From positions 58,309,886 to 58,373,885 of the forward strand of contig CM049322.1 of assembly GCA_026874595.1 (NCBI GenBank): DNA of 64,000 nt. The letters are read 5' to 3'. Shown here in pieces: positions 11,798 through 25,468 of this stretch (positions are counted from its first letter, which is position 1; the number at the start of each line of letters is the position of its first letter). The notes beneath the pieces are model-generated. The model did not search any database. It saw only the letters and a list, made by a program, of their open reading frames with translations, and had not been told where the DNA came from. The translations under genes and the position numbers were made by a program. Origin of the DNA: Sipunculus nudus. Lineage: Eukaryota; Annelida; Sipuncula; Golfingiida; Sipunculidae.

Positions 11798-12632
11798 TCA
11801 CCTAAAGCCTTGCACCTCACGCTTGTGTCATTAAATCCCTGCCACCTTACGCTTTTGTCACTAAAATCCCTGCTCCCTTACGCTTTTGTCACCTAAAGCC
11901 CTGTCATGTTACGCTGTGTCACCTTGGGCCCTGTCACATCACGTTTGTGTCACCTAAAGCCCTGTCACCTCACGCTAGTGTCTCCTAAGGCACTGTCATC
12001 TTAGGCTTGTGTCACCCAAAGCCACTTTCACCGCACGCTTGCGTTACCAAAATCCATGCGAACTCACGCTTGTGTCACCTAATTCTAGCAACCTAACGTT
12101 TGTGTCACCAAAAGCCCTGTCACCTCACGCTAGGGTCACAACAATCCGTGTCCCTTTATGCTTGTGTCACTTAAAATCCTCTGACCTTACGCTCGTGTCA
12201 CCTATAGCCCTGTCACCTCACGCTTGTGTCACCATAATCGGTGTCCCTTCTCGCTTGTGTCACCTTGTACCCTTTCATCTCACGCTTGGGTCACCACAAT
12301 CCGTGTCCCTTCACGCTTGTGTCACTTAGAGCCCTGTCACCTCACGCCTGTGGAACAACAAACCGTGTCCCTTCAGGCGTGTGTCACCTAATGCCCTCAC
12401 ACCTTACGCTTGTGTTACCTAAAGCCCTCTCACCTTACGCTTGTGTCACCTTTAGCCCTGTCACCTCAAGCTTGTGTCACCACAATATGTCTCCGTCACG
12501 CTTGTGTCAGCTAAAACCCTGTCACCTCAAGCTTGTGTCACCGCAATCCGTGTCCCTTCACACTTGTGTCACGTAAAGCCCTGTCGACTTATGCTTGTGT
12601 CACCATAATGCGTGTCTTTTCACGTGTCACTC
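11798..12632. repeat. 31-bp/62-bp minisatellite array 1
   Basis: Tandem 31-bp subunits, each opening ACGCTTGTGTCACC, come in two versions: one ending in a CTAAAGCCCTGTCACCTC-type tail, the other in a CACAATCCGTGTCCCTTC-type tail. In the right part they alternate, giving a 62-bp unit. The left part is more diverged and mostly of the first type. Apparent reading frames here are periodicity artefacts (three units are 93 nt), not genes. Confidence 0.9.
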
Positions 12633-12940
12633 TTTGTAAGCAACATTTCTCACTATATTGTATATTTTGGTTCCACGTCGCTTTGCTTATGATTTTTAAA
12701 CAAAATTTTAGGTAATTAAGACTTGGTAAAATATCAAATAACCTCTTGACCTAATTATTTGAAAGTATGCTATAATATGATAATTATTTTGACTATATTG
12801 TGTTTTCTGTCAAGCCGCAGCAAAAGTATTTTATAGTTCGCCATCCGGGTCATTATGCGCCCGTGGGTATTTACTAGTTTTATCAAAGATTCTCGAGAAG
12901 GCCTGTCTGAATTAAATTAATATACTATGAGCCAAGAAAT

Positions 12941-13085
12941 AATGTCAGTTTATCAGTCAGTATACAGATAAAACTACAACTATGGTCTATGGAACATAGG
13001 AATTTATTGCAGTAAAGGCAATGAATCTCTCGACCGTTTTTGGACACGGTGGATCACGCTAATTTATAAGAGGTACCGGACAATA
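12941..13085 (+). pseudogene. LINE reverse transcriptase scrap, copy in 12-18.8 kb block
   Basis: This is the counterpart of the scrap at 36030-36160, with an extra insertion in the middle and a one-base difference that breaks the FDTVDH frame. It shows that the LINE fragment was in place before the block was duplicated. Confidence 0.5.
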
Positions 13086-14315
13086 AGCATGACAGAAAAG
13101 TTCTGGAATAGGTTGACAGTTATCTAAGACCTAGGTCATGTAAAGTAAAATTAGGTTTTCAAGGAATATGGATCTTACGTTTTTGGTAGCTCAAGGAAGC
13201 TATGCAGTAACTATCCTTTACCTGAGTTATGCCAGCACAATACAGGAAGTTATTTTTCCGGGAGGTTGTTTGAATAACGACACAACCTGAGGATTTCTTC
13301 CCAGTGTACTTAGACCCGCTTCATTCAAATTAAAATTATTAGCAATGTGACAATCGATTCATATTCATCTACCGCATATTTAAACTCTTTAACTGACATT
13401 AAACTTGCCGCCATCTTGTTTTTGCAAACCCCTTGATATTGTTTTGTCGAAGAATATGACGTTATTGAAGCCATTTCGCAGCTCTTAATTAAGACCATTA
13501 TCAATAGTACTAAATCATTGTCAGTGAGTTGCCTCTTAGTGCTTACAGACGGCATTCTGATGTTGATGCTGTATTGTTTTGTTAAATTAAAATTGATTTA
13601 TTCTGCCAACACAGTACAATAACGTGAATAGAATTACATGAATTGCAATATAATGGAATGGGTTATTTTTTGTAGATTAAATTAAAGGCTATTCAAAGTG
13701 TATGACATGAATATCTTAGGTCATACTGATGCAAGAGCTCAATATGTTTATACATGTCAATTTGAAATTAGTTTTAAAAGTATTATCTGGACCACACCAG
13801 CTGTACTATCTGGACTTTATCGGCTGTATGCAGCTGGCTGGATTGGCTTATCATTTAGATTAATAGCCTCTTGGTACAAAGAGCTGGTTCTCCTTTTTTT
13901 TTTGCCATTTTCCTCTTTCTCTTACACTGGAGCTCTCTGCTTGTTTAGATAAACTTTAAGAAGAATGGTCAGACTCAAGATTAAGGACAAACATATAGAA
14001 GTGTAGAAATTCTTAAGCATACGCCTCTGGTCAAGAGTCTACCAGTTGAGATACAAATTATCTTTCAGGCCTTCAATTAGATAAGCCTTCACTATTCAAT
14101 AAGTTAGATGTTTCAGCGTACAGCCGTATAACTTAAATCCCAAGTTGTCATATTATTAATAACTCTGCATATTTTACAACTGGCTTAAATATACATGGCC
14201 CTCAGCGAATTATTAATACAGATTCTCAGAGAAATGCAGTAACAAATCCATTTGAATTTTTTCAATGGGAGTCTGTCACCTCAATTTTTTTATGAAGGGG
14301 CGTTTTTAATTAGAT

Positions 14316-15207
14316 TCAATTAGTTTTATTTGCAGCTAATAGTTCTTCTGCCCATTGTATCATCTCAACCTCATCGTGAAGGCGATTGAACATTGACACA
14401 ACTTCCTGTCTTGCACGTTCGAAATTTTTCCAGTTATGCCCACTTTTTAGCCATTCATCGAGGGCATTAGGATCGACATAAGCTTTTGAGTCATTAATTT
14501 GTCACAGTTTTTGCTGTATGCTTTCCGTTATGGACGTGAATGGAAAGAAAAAATTCTGAATCGCAATGCCTTTCATGAACTCTGAAACTTGTTCTACTTA
14601 ATCCATGGCACAATGATGGTAAAGTTGGGCATTCACGTCAATGTAAACCTGATTCATGTGAACCACCATTTCATCACGGATCTGCATAGTAGTCCATTGT
14701 TCTAGTGGTTGTTTATAAGCTAAATATACCTGCGTTCCTCGAAGACGGTTTTCCAATTTAGAAAATGTCTTATATCCGATTTTATCGATGAATCTATCTA
14801 TGATTTGCTTGAAAAGTTTTAAAACACTATTGTTGATCACATGGTGTCCGTGCTTAGGTCGACTTTCATCATGTTCCATCAACAGTTCACCTCTAGTAAG
14901 ATTATCGACGATCCCTTTTGCAGCTTTTTGTTTTGCAAGGACTGTCGCCTGTTTTTTTGCTATGGCTTTGGCCCCCTCAATGGTGATTTCCTTTTCAATT
15001 CCTTTAATAGCACACGCGATGAAAACATCGGCTTCTCGAGCAGTTGTTACATCTGCGAGGAATCCACTTGCGGTTGAAGCCCCTTTCACAGCTGCGTCCT
15101 TGTACCCTGCTTTTGTCAGGGCCACAACGGCTTCAATCGCATTTTTAGCCGATCCAACGATTGGAATGTAGTCGAACCAACCAACCCAACTTTCATCCTG
15201 TCTTGCA
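14316..15207 (-). pseudogene. unrecognised gene, long 3' exon, copy 1 (two stops)
   Basis: An acceptor (pyrimidine-rich run ending ACTTTAG) precedes base 15207, and the frame runs to a TGA at 14316-14318, 297 codons. The start must lie in an upstream exon I could not place. The N-terminal third begins with WVGWFDYIPIVGSAKNAI and is rich in Ala/Gly and hydrophobic residues. The middle and C-terminal parts look helical and charged (KLFKQIIDRFIDKIGYKTF, EQWTTMQIRDEM, WAEELLAA). No known domain was recognised. Two in-frame stops break it: TAA at 14598-14600 (Leu in the other copy) and TGA at 14502-14504 (Cys in the other copy). Apart from these the frame is open throughout, so decay looks recent. 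It lies in the 12-18.8 kb duplicated block. Confidence 0.6.
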
Positions 15208-17389
15208 CTAAAGTGAATATTTAAAAAAATAAATCAATAATATTGATACTCACACGCTTATATATAATTGTAATTATAATTATATATTTGTGTGTGTATA
15301 AAGAATCACGAACTTTCTTGCGGGTCATATGGGCATAAGTGGTGGGGCTTACTTGTCACATTTTTAAGTTGTGTAAACTAGAATTACAGGATATTTTTCA
15401 TTCATTAGGTCAAGCTTACAGAATGTGTGCTCGTCGGATTAGAAGCTAAGAATCCAACAGTCCGAGAGAGATTTCGTGCATCACCGACGCTTGACCCAGC
15501 ATCCCTGTTGCTTCAAACAATATTAATAGAATGGATATAAGAATAAATATTGAAAATACTATGATCGTTATTGCTGAAACCGTGGACATATTCTGGTGAA
15601 CAATTTAATAATATAATAGATAATGCTTCCGGAAATGTTTTCTTTGGTCGTAAATTTAAAACCACAGACACGCACTACTATATGCATACAGTTTAATATA
15701 TACATTTTTCATGCAAGCTTATGGCAATTAAAGGAAGTTTTTGTATATGATTATAATATCCCATATAAACTTTAAAAAGGTTAATTTAGAAATCAAACAG
15801 ATTTTGATAATTTATTTTCTTTAAACTCCATTACAATATATGCTATGGTATATTTATACTATACTGAACCACATCATTTCACAAACAACTCAAATAATGT
15901 ACATGTATGTAGGTATTGTTATGTATTATATTTTTAGCAGAATAGGCTCTCGCTTTGAGGAAAATCTGCATAATCAGGTGAATAAGCTATTCATTTTGGT
16001 GGATAATTAATAAAAAAATAATTCAATCATTTAATTGTTAAAATAAAAGCAACGAAATGTTGGGGAATGTGTATAAAGATGTTGATTTAATATTAAATTT
16101 AGCATTTAAACTGTTATCTTTATACAGACATCCTCGGAGTTTCCATTGCAGCATAATATAAATATAAATGTTGAGGAACTAAGAGATGTTAAAAGATAAT
16201 GTTGCAATAACGATTCTTGTGAAAGCCGGACATGTGTCCACCGACATGGGTTCGAATTAAGCACAATATTTTTCCCTGAGCAAAATAATCACGTTACAAC
16301 CATCAATTACGATGTTCGACCCTCTTACCAAACAGACATAAGATTTTTTTTTTTAATTTGTATTAAATGAGCATTATGCTAGGGGTTGTTTAAGTAATAA
16401 TATGTGATATTTTCTGTATCAACCTTGCCATCCTTTAGGTGTTTGCGGTTAGGCTGCTTCACGAATTTTCAATCAACAGAAGATCCTGTGGTTATGGTCA
16501 CGTTTGCAGCGCACTGTCTCAAGAAAGCACAAGTCTAACTGAACAAGGTCCAATTTCATTATCTAACTAGGTTATCTCCTATAGTGTAAAACAGTTAACA
16601 CAGCTACTGTCATTCAATGAGGTATATTCATTCTATATTATATGCTGTAGTGAACACACAGTGTTACATCCAGCTGTCTGTCCGGTCGTCAGTTAACAGG
16701 GTACAAGTTGTAATCATTTGAATATTACAATCGTGATAACCTCAGAGGTCCCAGTGCATCCAGTTAGAAAACCTGAGAAGTCACTTTGACCTATATTCTT
16801 CGAGTTTCACACCAAGGAACGTAAAGCCATGTCAGAAAAAAAAAAAACGTGCAAAAACTAATTAACTCCTAAGAGCTTTGATTGATATTCATGATAGTCA
16901 GAGAGGCAATGTGTCTGAATTAGCAAACTTTGATAGGTCACAATTGAAAAATCCTAGACTCAGAGAGGTCTTGCTCCACATTTCAGCAGGTCCTCATGTA
17001 ATCGTTAGGCACACGGTTTATTTTATGTGTGTATATTGTTATCATGCACCCGGGAAGTGAGGAAATTGTCAATATAATGTCAACCATCTGAGGGACGACA
17101 ATCGATTATCACAAACTTAGCTGACTTGTTGATTTTTAGTGTTGCATTTGCTACGTCGTATTTAGAGTGATATTTCACAGTACTTAATATATTACACAGT
17201 CTTAACTTAAACAAGGCATAGATAACGGTTGGTAAACAGTCAAGCTTTAAATAAAACCTAAGTTCGTGAAGAAATCATAAATAAATTAAGAAATGAGAAC
17301 TTAGTAAAACAAATATTAACCGAGCTGTGAAACAGTTATTTTAGCGCCTCATATGTGATTAGGTCTTTTCAGTGGTAAAGACAGGTTGG

Positions 17390-17428
17390 GGGGGGGGGGG
17401 GATCATCTAGATATATAAATATGTGTGA

Positions 17429-17485
<57 letters not shown>
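17390..17485. repeat. poly(G) and (TA)n pair
   Basis: A G run of about 12 and, 35 bases on, about 50 bases of (TA)n. The same pair recurs at 40370-40456 in the other duplication copy with different lengths. Confidence 0.95.
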
Positions 17486-17487
<2 letters not shown>

Positions 17488-18783
17488 GGTGTAAGGGTGT
17501 TTGTGTGCATTGGAAGTTCATTGAATAATATATAGTAATAAAAAAATCAAAATCGTACATTGACGAATGAAGGAGATATTAAACTTTCAAGGAGATAAAT
17601 TTCGAAAAGACGAAAAATCATAGGCCAAAGGAGATAAACGAAAATAACAAAATAACAGAATATTCTTCGTGAATTACCTCGTGCATTTTAATAATTCTCA
17701 TTCTATTGCTCTACTTTCAGCAATAAACAAATTGTCCTGCACATTATTTCACACACTTATAACAGTAGTATTTTGTATTTTGTTTCTGCTTTAAATAATA
17801 ACCATGAGAACCGATGATCATAAGATCAGGTATCGAGATATCGTACACTGCTACATGATTTAGAATAGAACTAGTATTATGTATTCCTTTATGTATTTAA
17901 GTCTAGAAGAAGTGATATTGTTAATGAACAAACAAAAGTGTCTGCAACTAAACGAATAAACCAAAAAATAGATAAATGATAAATCACTTGAAAAAAATTA
18001 CAGTGTAGTATCAAGAACGATAATAAATAATAAACGGGATAAAATTAAATTACCAAAATTATTTTCCTTATCAACCTGCAGATATACGGAAAATGAAATG
18101 CTAAGCAAACTCAGTTTAGAAAGCTTGATTGAAAGAGTTTTACCAGGCACGGTAAAAGTGAAATAAAACCCAATGGGCTGTCGGAAGTGAACTGTGTAGA
18201 TATATTTTTATTATAATTTGAGTCATATGTTAATATGCCATTTGATGATGATCATATGGCGAAACCAGGTAAAACGGGGGGGGGGGGGACATACTTGTTA
18301 AGTTCTTATTCTCTTATGAACGCTTAAAGTGCTAGATGTCGCAGACTTTTTTATCATCTAGTCAAAGAAATGCCCGTTTTTTAAATACCCATAGATATGT
18401 TTTTGCTGCATATTTCATACGTTAACGCGCAACTTTCCTGAAAATTACCTGACCTTGTAGCACACTCCTTCATGACAACTGGAAGGCTTGCCCGAGACTG
18501 TCCGACGTAGTAACTTATTTTATGCAACTGAATCCCATATATTGACCTTGTAATGTAATAGTTAGATACAGGTTAAGTGAATAGTAACTCGTTATCAGGT
18601 TTCGAGGGAAGAAATATGCATACATTCTCTACATTAGTAAACCGGTCTATTAGGAAAGCGTGTAGAAAGGGTTAAGGACATGGTCACGGCGAAAAGTGTC
18701 AATGAAGATAATTTCTGAAATACTGTTTGTTCATTGCCATGAACGCACTTTGTCCTAAACGTGGAGGCAAAATTGGTTTCCAC

Positions 18784-18785
<2 letters not shown>

Positions 18786-18832
<47 letters not shown>
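18786..18832. repeat. (TA)n microsatellite, tandem unit 1
   Basis: About 47 bases; the matching tract in tandem unit 2 (21919-21978) is longer. Confidence 0.95.
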
Positions 18833-18833
<1 letters not shown>

Positions 18834-20844
18834 CCGGGCTTTTTGTGGGGTGTCGGGGTTGTAATAAATGAAATTACGAGTTTTGGCTCATTTGTAGCTT
18901 AGCTAACTGTTAGTAAACTGGGCTATAATGATTGGTCAGCGTGTGAAGTCCGTCCGTCTGTCCGTCGTGCCGTCCGTCTGTCTGGCTGTCTGTCCGTCCG
19001 TTAGACTGGTACGTTTTGACACCGTTGGCCGTAGAATCCTGTAACTGAACATCAAGCAAGATCAATAAAAAGCTCCTTGGAAAAAATTAAAATAGGTCAC
19101 TGTGTCCTGTATCCTGCGAACTATTGGGCTTGTAAGAACCAACCAAAATAATTACAAATGTAACACAAAACCTTCAGTAGCTTGATAAGTATTGCATGGA
19201 ATGCACTGAATCTGGCTTTGAATATTGACAATGACGAGGATTGTTAGTCCCGAACACTGGTGGTGGAACCTGCATTTTTTTTTTCAATGTTTACGATTTT
19301 TTTTCTGTTTTGAGACCGTCAAATGATAGCAGTTATGTCAGTTTCTCAACTGTTGTTTCATCTAATGTCCCGCAACCTGGTGTGTGTTCATTGATTTTGA
19401 CTGGTTTCTTCAGTTCCTGAAGTCAGGAGGCGCCACCTGTATTTTTCTATTTTTGATGATTTTTTCCCGTTATTTTGAGACCGCGAAATTATATTGATAC
19501 TATCAGATATGAAACTGTTGTTTTATCTAATGTCCTGAAACCTTGTGTAAAATTCGGGCTCCGCTTAAATAAGGGAATGCCCTATAGTAATCACCCTGCC
19601 GTCCTGTCGAGAATATGGCATCATGTTATAGATAAAACTCAAGATAAATTCCTGAAATTTTATTTTAACCCAGAAAAACTGGGTATTCGGTGTCTTATTT
19701 TTTCCGCTAGAGACCAGTTTCTGTAGTGCACTATAGTGCCTAGAAACACAGGTCACTTGTTTTAAGACGCTTGATGATAGGCATGTTTACAATGCAGGTA
19801 TGACGTTGAAGGCAACCGAAAATGTTTAGCTGCTTATCGAAAGGACAGGATAAGGAGTATAAATTCCAGCAGCATTAAATGTTTGTACTGAGCTTTGTTG
19901 ATTGTCATGGGATAAGCAGGCCTGAACGAAAGCTCCCAGATAAAAGGCAAGTATTTGGCAAAAAAAATACTTCGGCCTTGGTTCGTTGCTTTGTCTCTAA
20001 GCATATTAAACCAATATGTACGGATTTTGTAGAAAATGTGTACAGGGATAGAGTTAATCGATGGAACAATTCTTCAAATTTTAGATGTAACTGAAATCCC
20101 ATAATACTGTCTTAACTTATTTACCATTATGACAAAGGACCATAAATTTATCCCCGTGTAGAATCCACCCTTTCGCATCTATTTGTTCTGCCACTCACCA
20201 TGTGAACCCGTGTTTTTACGCTGGACGTTGCCTGTACATAAAACGTGTACACACATAAACACATGACTGATAAAGATATTCTGGCGGAGGTTTGTAAGCT
20301 GAGACTGCAGAATTTAGTTAGTTAATGGAAGCCCTATCAGGTTAAATATGTACTGGTTTTCATGTTTTAACGTCCCTAGAGACCGCGGATCTTAAATGAA
20401 TATGTGTGCATGCGCCCAGCCTTGTATTATATTTAAGTTGTAGGGCTTCCTTTTGAACAAGACTTTTTTCAATCTATTAAAACATAAATTGACGAACAAT
20501 TAAAACCATTGTTATAATGTAAAGATACCTATAAATATAATAAAAGTAATGAAAAAAGGTCCCTTTTGAAGGACAATTCATCCAGAGGCGTTATAATGGA
20601 TATTTGGATGAATGGGGATTTTACTGGACCTGTGACCGAGAATTGCATAAACCCGGGGGTTCTGGACATGACACTTTCCTTGACTAAAGGCGCCTCTGGA
20701 AAAAGCTTGGTTTGGTTGGAGGCCAATAAAGCACAAGAGAAAGACAGGCACGTGTGAGGATAAATATTAAAATCAACCACAATGATGGGTACATAAAAAA
20801 TTATTTATTCTCCTAAACTTTATGACAAAAGTGGACCAATTTGT

Positions 20845-20847
<3 letters not shown>

Positions 20848-20898
<51 letters not shown>
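20848..20898. repeat. (TA)n microsatellite, tandem unit 1, second tract
   Basis: The counterpart in unit 2 is at 23995-24047; both are followed by GAATGAATGAATGAACGAAC. Confidence 0.95.
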
Positions 20899-20901
<3 letters not shown>

Positions 20902-21915
20902 TGAATGAATGAACGAACGAATGAGTGAAAGAATACAAATTTTTTTCATAAAAGGCCTCAGGCCCATGTCTCCAGAAGGTGCATGTGTTAAGAAACATAC
21001 AAGTTCAACATTAACAAAATGAAACGGCATAACATGAAAAAACATAATATGCATTCAATCAAACACAATGTTATGTGACAATCCATATTTACAATTTCTG
21101 ACACGTGCAGAAATTTGATAATCATATATTTCATTTAAGGTTCAGTGGATAATAATAATAATCACAACAACAACAACAACAGTAATAGAATTAATTAAAA
21201 AAGTGTCCGATATGGGGACGCAAACCCTGCGCGGTTGATTGTGTTCAAGTTAAAGCCATGGAATATTAATAATACCTGTGTTATTCCTGGGACGTTTTTA
21301 CTGAAAATATTTTGAAAACACCCTGGACATCGTGGTTTTGCTGTCCTTGACTATAAACATAACGAACAATAAATAATAACCATGACAGCCCGCCCCCCCC
21401 CCCCCCCCCAGATGTACGTGCTTTAGTTTATTGACACCTTTCAGGGAAACGACACGTGGCGTGACGTCATCGTCGCCCGTCCTTGACTATAAACATAACG
21501 AACAATAAATAATAACCATGACATAAAACCAATAAAACACTCATTCTGAGGGTATTTACGTTTGGGTTTACACCAAAATTGAACTTCGTCAACACTTAAC
21601 AACACCAGCGTATGTGATAAATTTCAATAACAGCCGTTTTACCGTTTCCAGATATCGTCCGGACATACATAGATACACACCCACAGAAACAAATGAAAAC
21701 AATAACGCTCGCTTCGCGGAGGGTTAAATAGAAATGTGATCAGTGTGTTTTTCAATGTGTTTACATTAGTAAACCGGTCTATTAGGAAAGCGTGTAGAAA
21801 GGGTTAAGGACATGGTCACGGCGAAAAGTGTCAATGAAGATAATTTCTGAAATATTGTTTGTTCATTGCCATGAACGCACTTTGTCCTAAACGTGGAGGC
21901 AAAATTGGTTTCCAC

Positions 21916-21918
<3 letters not shown>

Positions 21919-21978
<60 letters not shown>
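21919..21978. repeat. (TA)n microsatellite, tandem unit 2
   Basis: Counterpart of 18786-18832, expanded by about 13 bases. Confidence 0.95.
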
Positions 21979-21979
<1 letters not shown>

Positions 21980-23991
21980 CCGGGCTTTTTGTGGGGTGTC
22001 GGGGTTGTAATAAATGAAATTACGAATTTTGGCTCATTTGTAGCTTAGCTAACTGTTAGTAAACTGGGCTATAATGATTGGTCAGCGTGTGAAGTCCGTC
22101 CGTCTGTCCGTCGTGCCGTCCGTCTGTCTGGCTGTCTGTCCGTCCGTTAGACTGGTACGTTTTGACACCGTTGGCCGTAGAATCCTGTAACTGAACATCA
22201 AGCAAGATCAATAAAAAGCTCCTTGGAAAAAATTAAAATAGGTCACTGTGTCCTGTATCCTGCGAACTATTGGGCTTGTAAGAACCAACCAAAATAATTA
22301 CAAATGTAACACAAAACCTTCAGTAGCTTGATAAGTATTGCATGGAATGCACTGAATCTGGCTTTGAATATTGACAATGACGAGGATTGTTAGTCCCGAA
22401 CACTGGTGGTGGAACCTGCATTTTTTTTTCAATGTTTACGATTTTTTTTCTGTTTTGAGACCGTCAAATGATAGCAGTTATGTCAGTTTCTCAACTGTTG
22501 TTTCATCTAATGTCCCGCAACCTGGTGTGTGTTCATTGATTTTGACTGGTTTCTTCAGTTCCTGAAGTCAGGAGGCGCCACCTGTATTTTTCTATTTTTG
22601 ATGATTTTTTCCCGTTATTTTGAGACCGCAAAATTATATTGATACTATCAGATATGAAACTGTTGTTTTATCTAATGTCCTGAAACCTTGTGTAAAATTC
22701 GGGCTCCGCTTAAATAAGGGAATGCCCTATAGTAATCACCCTGCCGTCCTGTCGAGAATTTGGCATCATGTTATAGATAAAACTCAAGATAAATTCCTGA
22801 AATTTTATTTTAACCCAGAAAAACCGGGTATTCGGTGTCTCATTTTTTCCGCTAGAGACCAGTTTCTGTAGTGCACTATAGTGCCTAGAAACACAGGTCA
22901 CTTGTTTTAAGACGCTTGATGATAGGCATGTTTACAATGCAGGTATGACGTTGAAGGCAACCGAAAATGTTTAGCTGCTTATCGAAAGGACAGGATAAGG
23001 AGTATAAATTCCAGCAGCATTAAATGTTTGTACTGAGCTTTGTTGATTGTCATGGGATAAGCAGGCCTGAACGAAAGCTCCCAGATAAAAGGCAAGTATT
23101 TGGCAAAAAAAAAATACTTCGGCCTTGGTTCGTTGCTTTGTCTCTAAGCATATTAAAACAATATGTACGGATTTTGTAGAAAATTTGTACAGGGATAGAG
23201 TTAATCGATGGAACAATTCTTCAAATTTTAGATGTAACTGAAATCCCATAATACTGTTTTAACTTATTTACTATTATGACAAAGGACCATAAATTTATCC
23301 CCGTGTAGAATCCACCCATTCGCATCTATTTGTTCTGCCACTCACCACGTGAACCCGTGCTTTTACGCTGGACGTTGCCTGTACATAAAACGTGTACACA
23401 CATAAACACATGACTGATAAAGATATTCTGGCGGAGGTTTGTAAGCTGAGACTGCAGAATTTAGTTAGTTAATGGAAGCCCTATCAGGTTAAATATGTAC
23501 TGGTTTTCATGTTTTAACGTCCCTAGAGACCGCGGATCTTAAATGAATATGTGTGCATGCGCCCAGCCTTGTATTATATTTAAGTTGTAGGGCTTCCTTT
23601 TGAACAAAACTTTTTTCAATCTATTAAAACATAAATTGACGAACAATTAAAACCATTGTTATAATGTAAAGATACCTATAAATATAATAAAAGTAATGAA
23701 AAAAGGTCCCTTTTGAAGGACAATTCATCCAGAGGCGTTATAATGGATATTTGGATGAATGGGGATTTTACTGGACCTGTGACCGAGAATTGCATAAACC
23801 CGGGGGTTCTGGACATGACACTTTCCTTGACTAAAGGCGCCTCTGGAAAAAGCTTGGTTTGGTTGGAGGCCAATAAAGCACAAGAGAAAGACAGGCACGT
23901 GTGAGGATAAATATTAAAATCAACCACAATGATGGGTACATAAAAAATTATTTATTCTCCTAAACTTTAGGACAAAAGTGGACCAATTTGT

Positions 23992-23994
<3 letters not shown>

Positions 23995-24047
<53 letters not shown>
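23995..24047. repeat. (TA)n microsatellite, tandem unit 2, second tract
   Basis: Counterpart of 20848-20898. Confidence 0.95.
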
Positions 24048-24050
<3 letters not shown>

Positions 24051-25319
24051 TGAATGAATGAACGAACGAATGAGTGAAAGAATACAAGTTTTTTTCATAA
24101 AAGGCCTCAGGCCCATGTCTCCAGAAGGTGCATGTGTTAAGAAACATACAAGTTCAACATTAACAAAATGAAACGGCTTAACATGAAAAAACATAATATG
24201 CATTCAATCAAACACAATGTTATGTGACAATCCATATTTACAATTTCTGACACGTGCAGAAATTTGATAATCATATATTTCATTTAAGGTTCAGTGGATA
24301 ATAATAATAATCACAACAACAACAACAACAGTAATAGAATTAATTAAAAAAGTGTCCGATATGGGGACGCAAACCCTGCGCGGATGATTGTGTTCAAGTT
24401 AAAGCCATGGAATATTAATAATACCTGTGTTATTCCTGGGACGTTTTTACTGAAAATATTTTGAAAACACCCTGGACATCGTGGTTTTGCTGTCCTTGAC
24501 TATAAACATAACGAACAATAAATAATAACCATGACAGCCCGCCCCCCCCCCCCCCCCCCAGATGTACGTGCTTTAGTTTATTGACCCCTTTCAGGGAAAC
24601 GACACGTGGCGTGACGTCATCGTCGCCCGTCCTTGACTATAAACATAACGAACAATAAATTATAACCATGACATAAAACCAATAAAACACTCATTCTGAG
24701 GGTATTTACGTTTGGGTTTACACCAAAATTGAACTTCGTCAACACTTAACAACACCAGCCTATGTGATAAATTTCAATAACAGCCGTTTTACCGTTTCCA
24801 GATATCGTCCGGACATACATAGATACACACCCACAGAAACAAATGAAAACAATAACGCTCGCTTCGCGGAGGGTTAAATAGAAATGTGATCAGAGAGCGC
24901 AGGCCTCCGCCAGGGCAGCTCAATATACCCTTATACGGCATTGTCATAAATGGAAAATATTTCATTATGACAAATTTCTCCCATGATGTACGTTGATATA
25001 TTGATACCAGAGAGCTTGAATGACGAGGGGGTTCTCTGCTGATACCTTTCAGGGAAACGGCAGTGGAGTGACGTCATTGATTGTCCTCTGTGACTTCACG
25101 ATTCGCACTCCAGAGATGACCATACATCGTCACCTAGTACGTCCCTCATGTAGACAAACGTGCCATACCCCCCCCCCTAAAAAACACTAGAGCTCATTCC
25201 GGGGTAATTTAATGCATAGATCACTCCCAAAATTAAATTGCTCCTTGTATCAATGCCGAGCTATCTTAAAAATTCTATCTTGAGCTATCATCAAAATTTT
25301 TCAATAATTTTTTTGTGTA

Positions 25320-25465
25320 ATCTTGCTAACAGTTGAGGGTGGAGGAAACCGGAGGATCCGGAGAAAACGATCGAAATTGGACGGGCCACAACAACCCACT
25401 CTCATAGCCAGGCCGGGAACCGAATACGGGTCGCCAGCGCAGAGAGCCATTCTGCCCTGTTTTGG
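25320..25465 (-). mobile_element. SINE-like dispersed repeat with tRNA-type B box
   Basis: On the minus strand a segment resembling a RNA polymerase III B box (GTATTCGGTTCCCGG) is followed by a tract ending in TTTTCTCCGGATCCTCCGG, a wording I recognise as common in dispersed repeats of marine invertebrates. No clear A box or poly(A)/microsatellite tail was found, so the SINE assignment is tentative. Confidence 0.4.
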
Positions 25466-25468
25466 CAG

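Larger units (their letters stand above)
12060..18766. repeat. segmental duplication, copy 1 (partner 35030-41740)
   Basis: Nearly the whole interval aligns by eye, in the same orientation, with 35030-41740: the minisatellite, a LINE scrap, the unrecognised exon, a (TA)n tract and a poly(G) tract occur in the same order. Differences are scattered substitutions and small indels. The homology ends at the GTGGAGGCA motif (18757-18766 versus about 41740). Confidence 0.9.
18631..21743. repeat. 3.1-kb tandem duplication, unit 1
   Basis: Runs from ACATTAGTAAACCGG to GAAATGTGATCAG and is nearly identical to 21763-24893. It contains a (TA)n tract, a poly(C) tract, a CCGTCCGTCTGTC-rich stretch, an inner direct repeat (about 19264-19395 versus 19432-19560) and a second inner repeat around CTATAAACATAACGAACAA. 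A 63-codon frame at 20566-20757 is present in both units, but nothing marks it as a gene. Confidence 0.95.
21763..24893. repeat. 3.1-kb tandem duplication, unit 2
   Basis: Second copy of 18631-21743. Differences are few single-base changes plus length changes in the microsatellite and homopolymers. A filler of about 19 bases (21744-21762) separates the units. The sequence after 24893 is unrelated. Confidence 0.95.

Noticed and set aside
12009-12715. Plus-strand frames of 60-111 codons in the minisatellite
   Set aside because: They repeat PCPFTLVS-like words because the tandem unit is read in rotating frames; there is no start context, domain or splice support.
14788-15171. Plus-strand frames opposite the unknown exon
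   Set aside because: They are the antisense of a stronger minus-strand frame that has an acceptor site and a diverged second copy.
15420-15540. Upstream exon of the unknown gene
   Set aside because: A donor (TCT|GTAAGC) exists, but the open frame before it does not join in phase with the exon starting at 15207.
19475-19726. 83-codon frame repeated at 22620-22871
   Set aside because: Again explained by the recent tandem duplication; no recognisable domain.
20566-20757. 63-codon frame kept in both 3.1-kb tandem units (also 23713-23904)
   Set aside because: The units are nearly identical overall, so frame identity is expected by descent and does not show selection.
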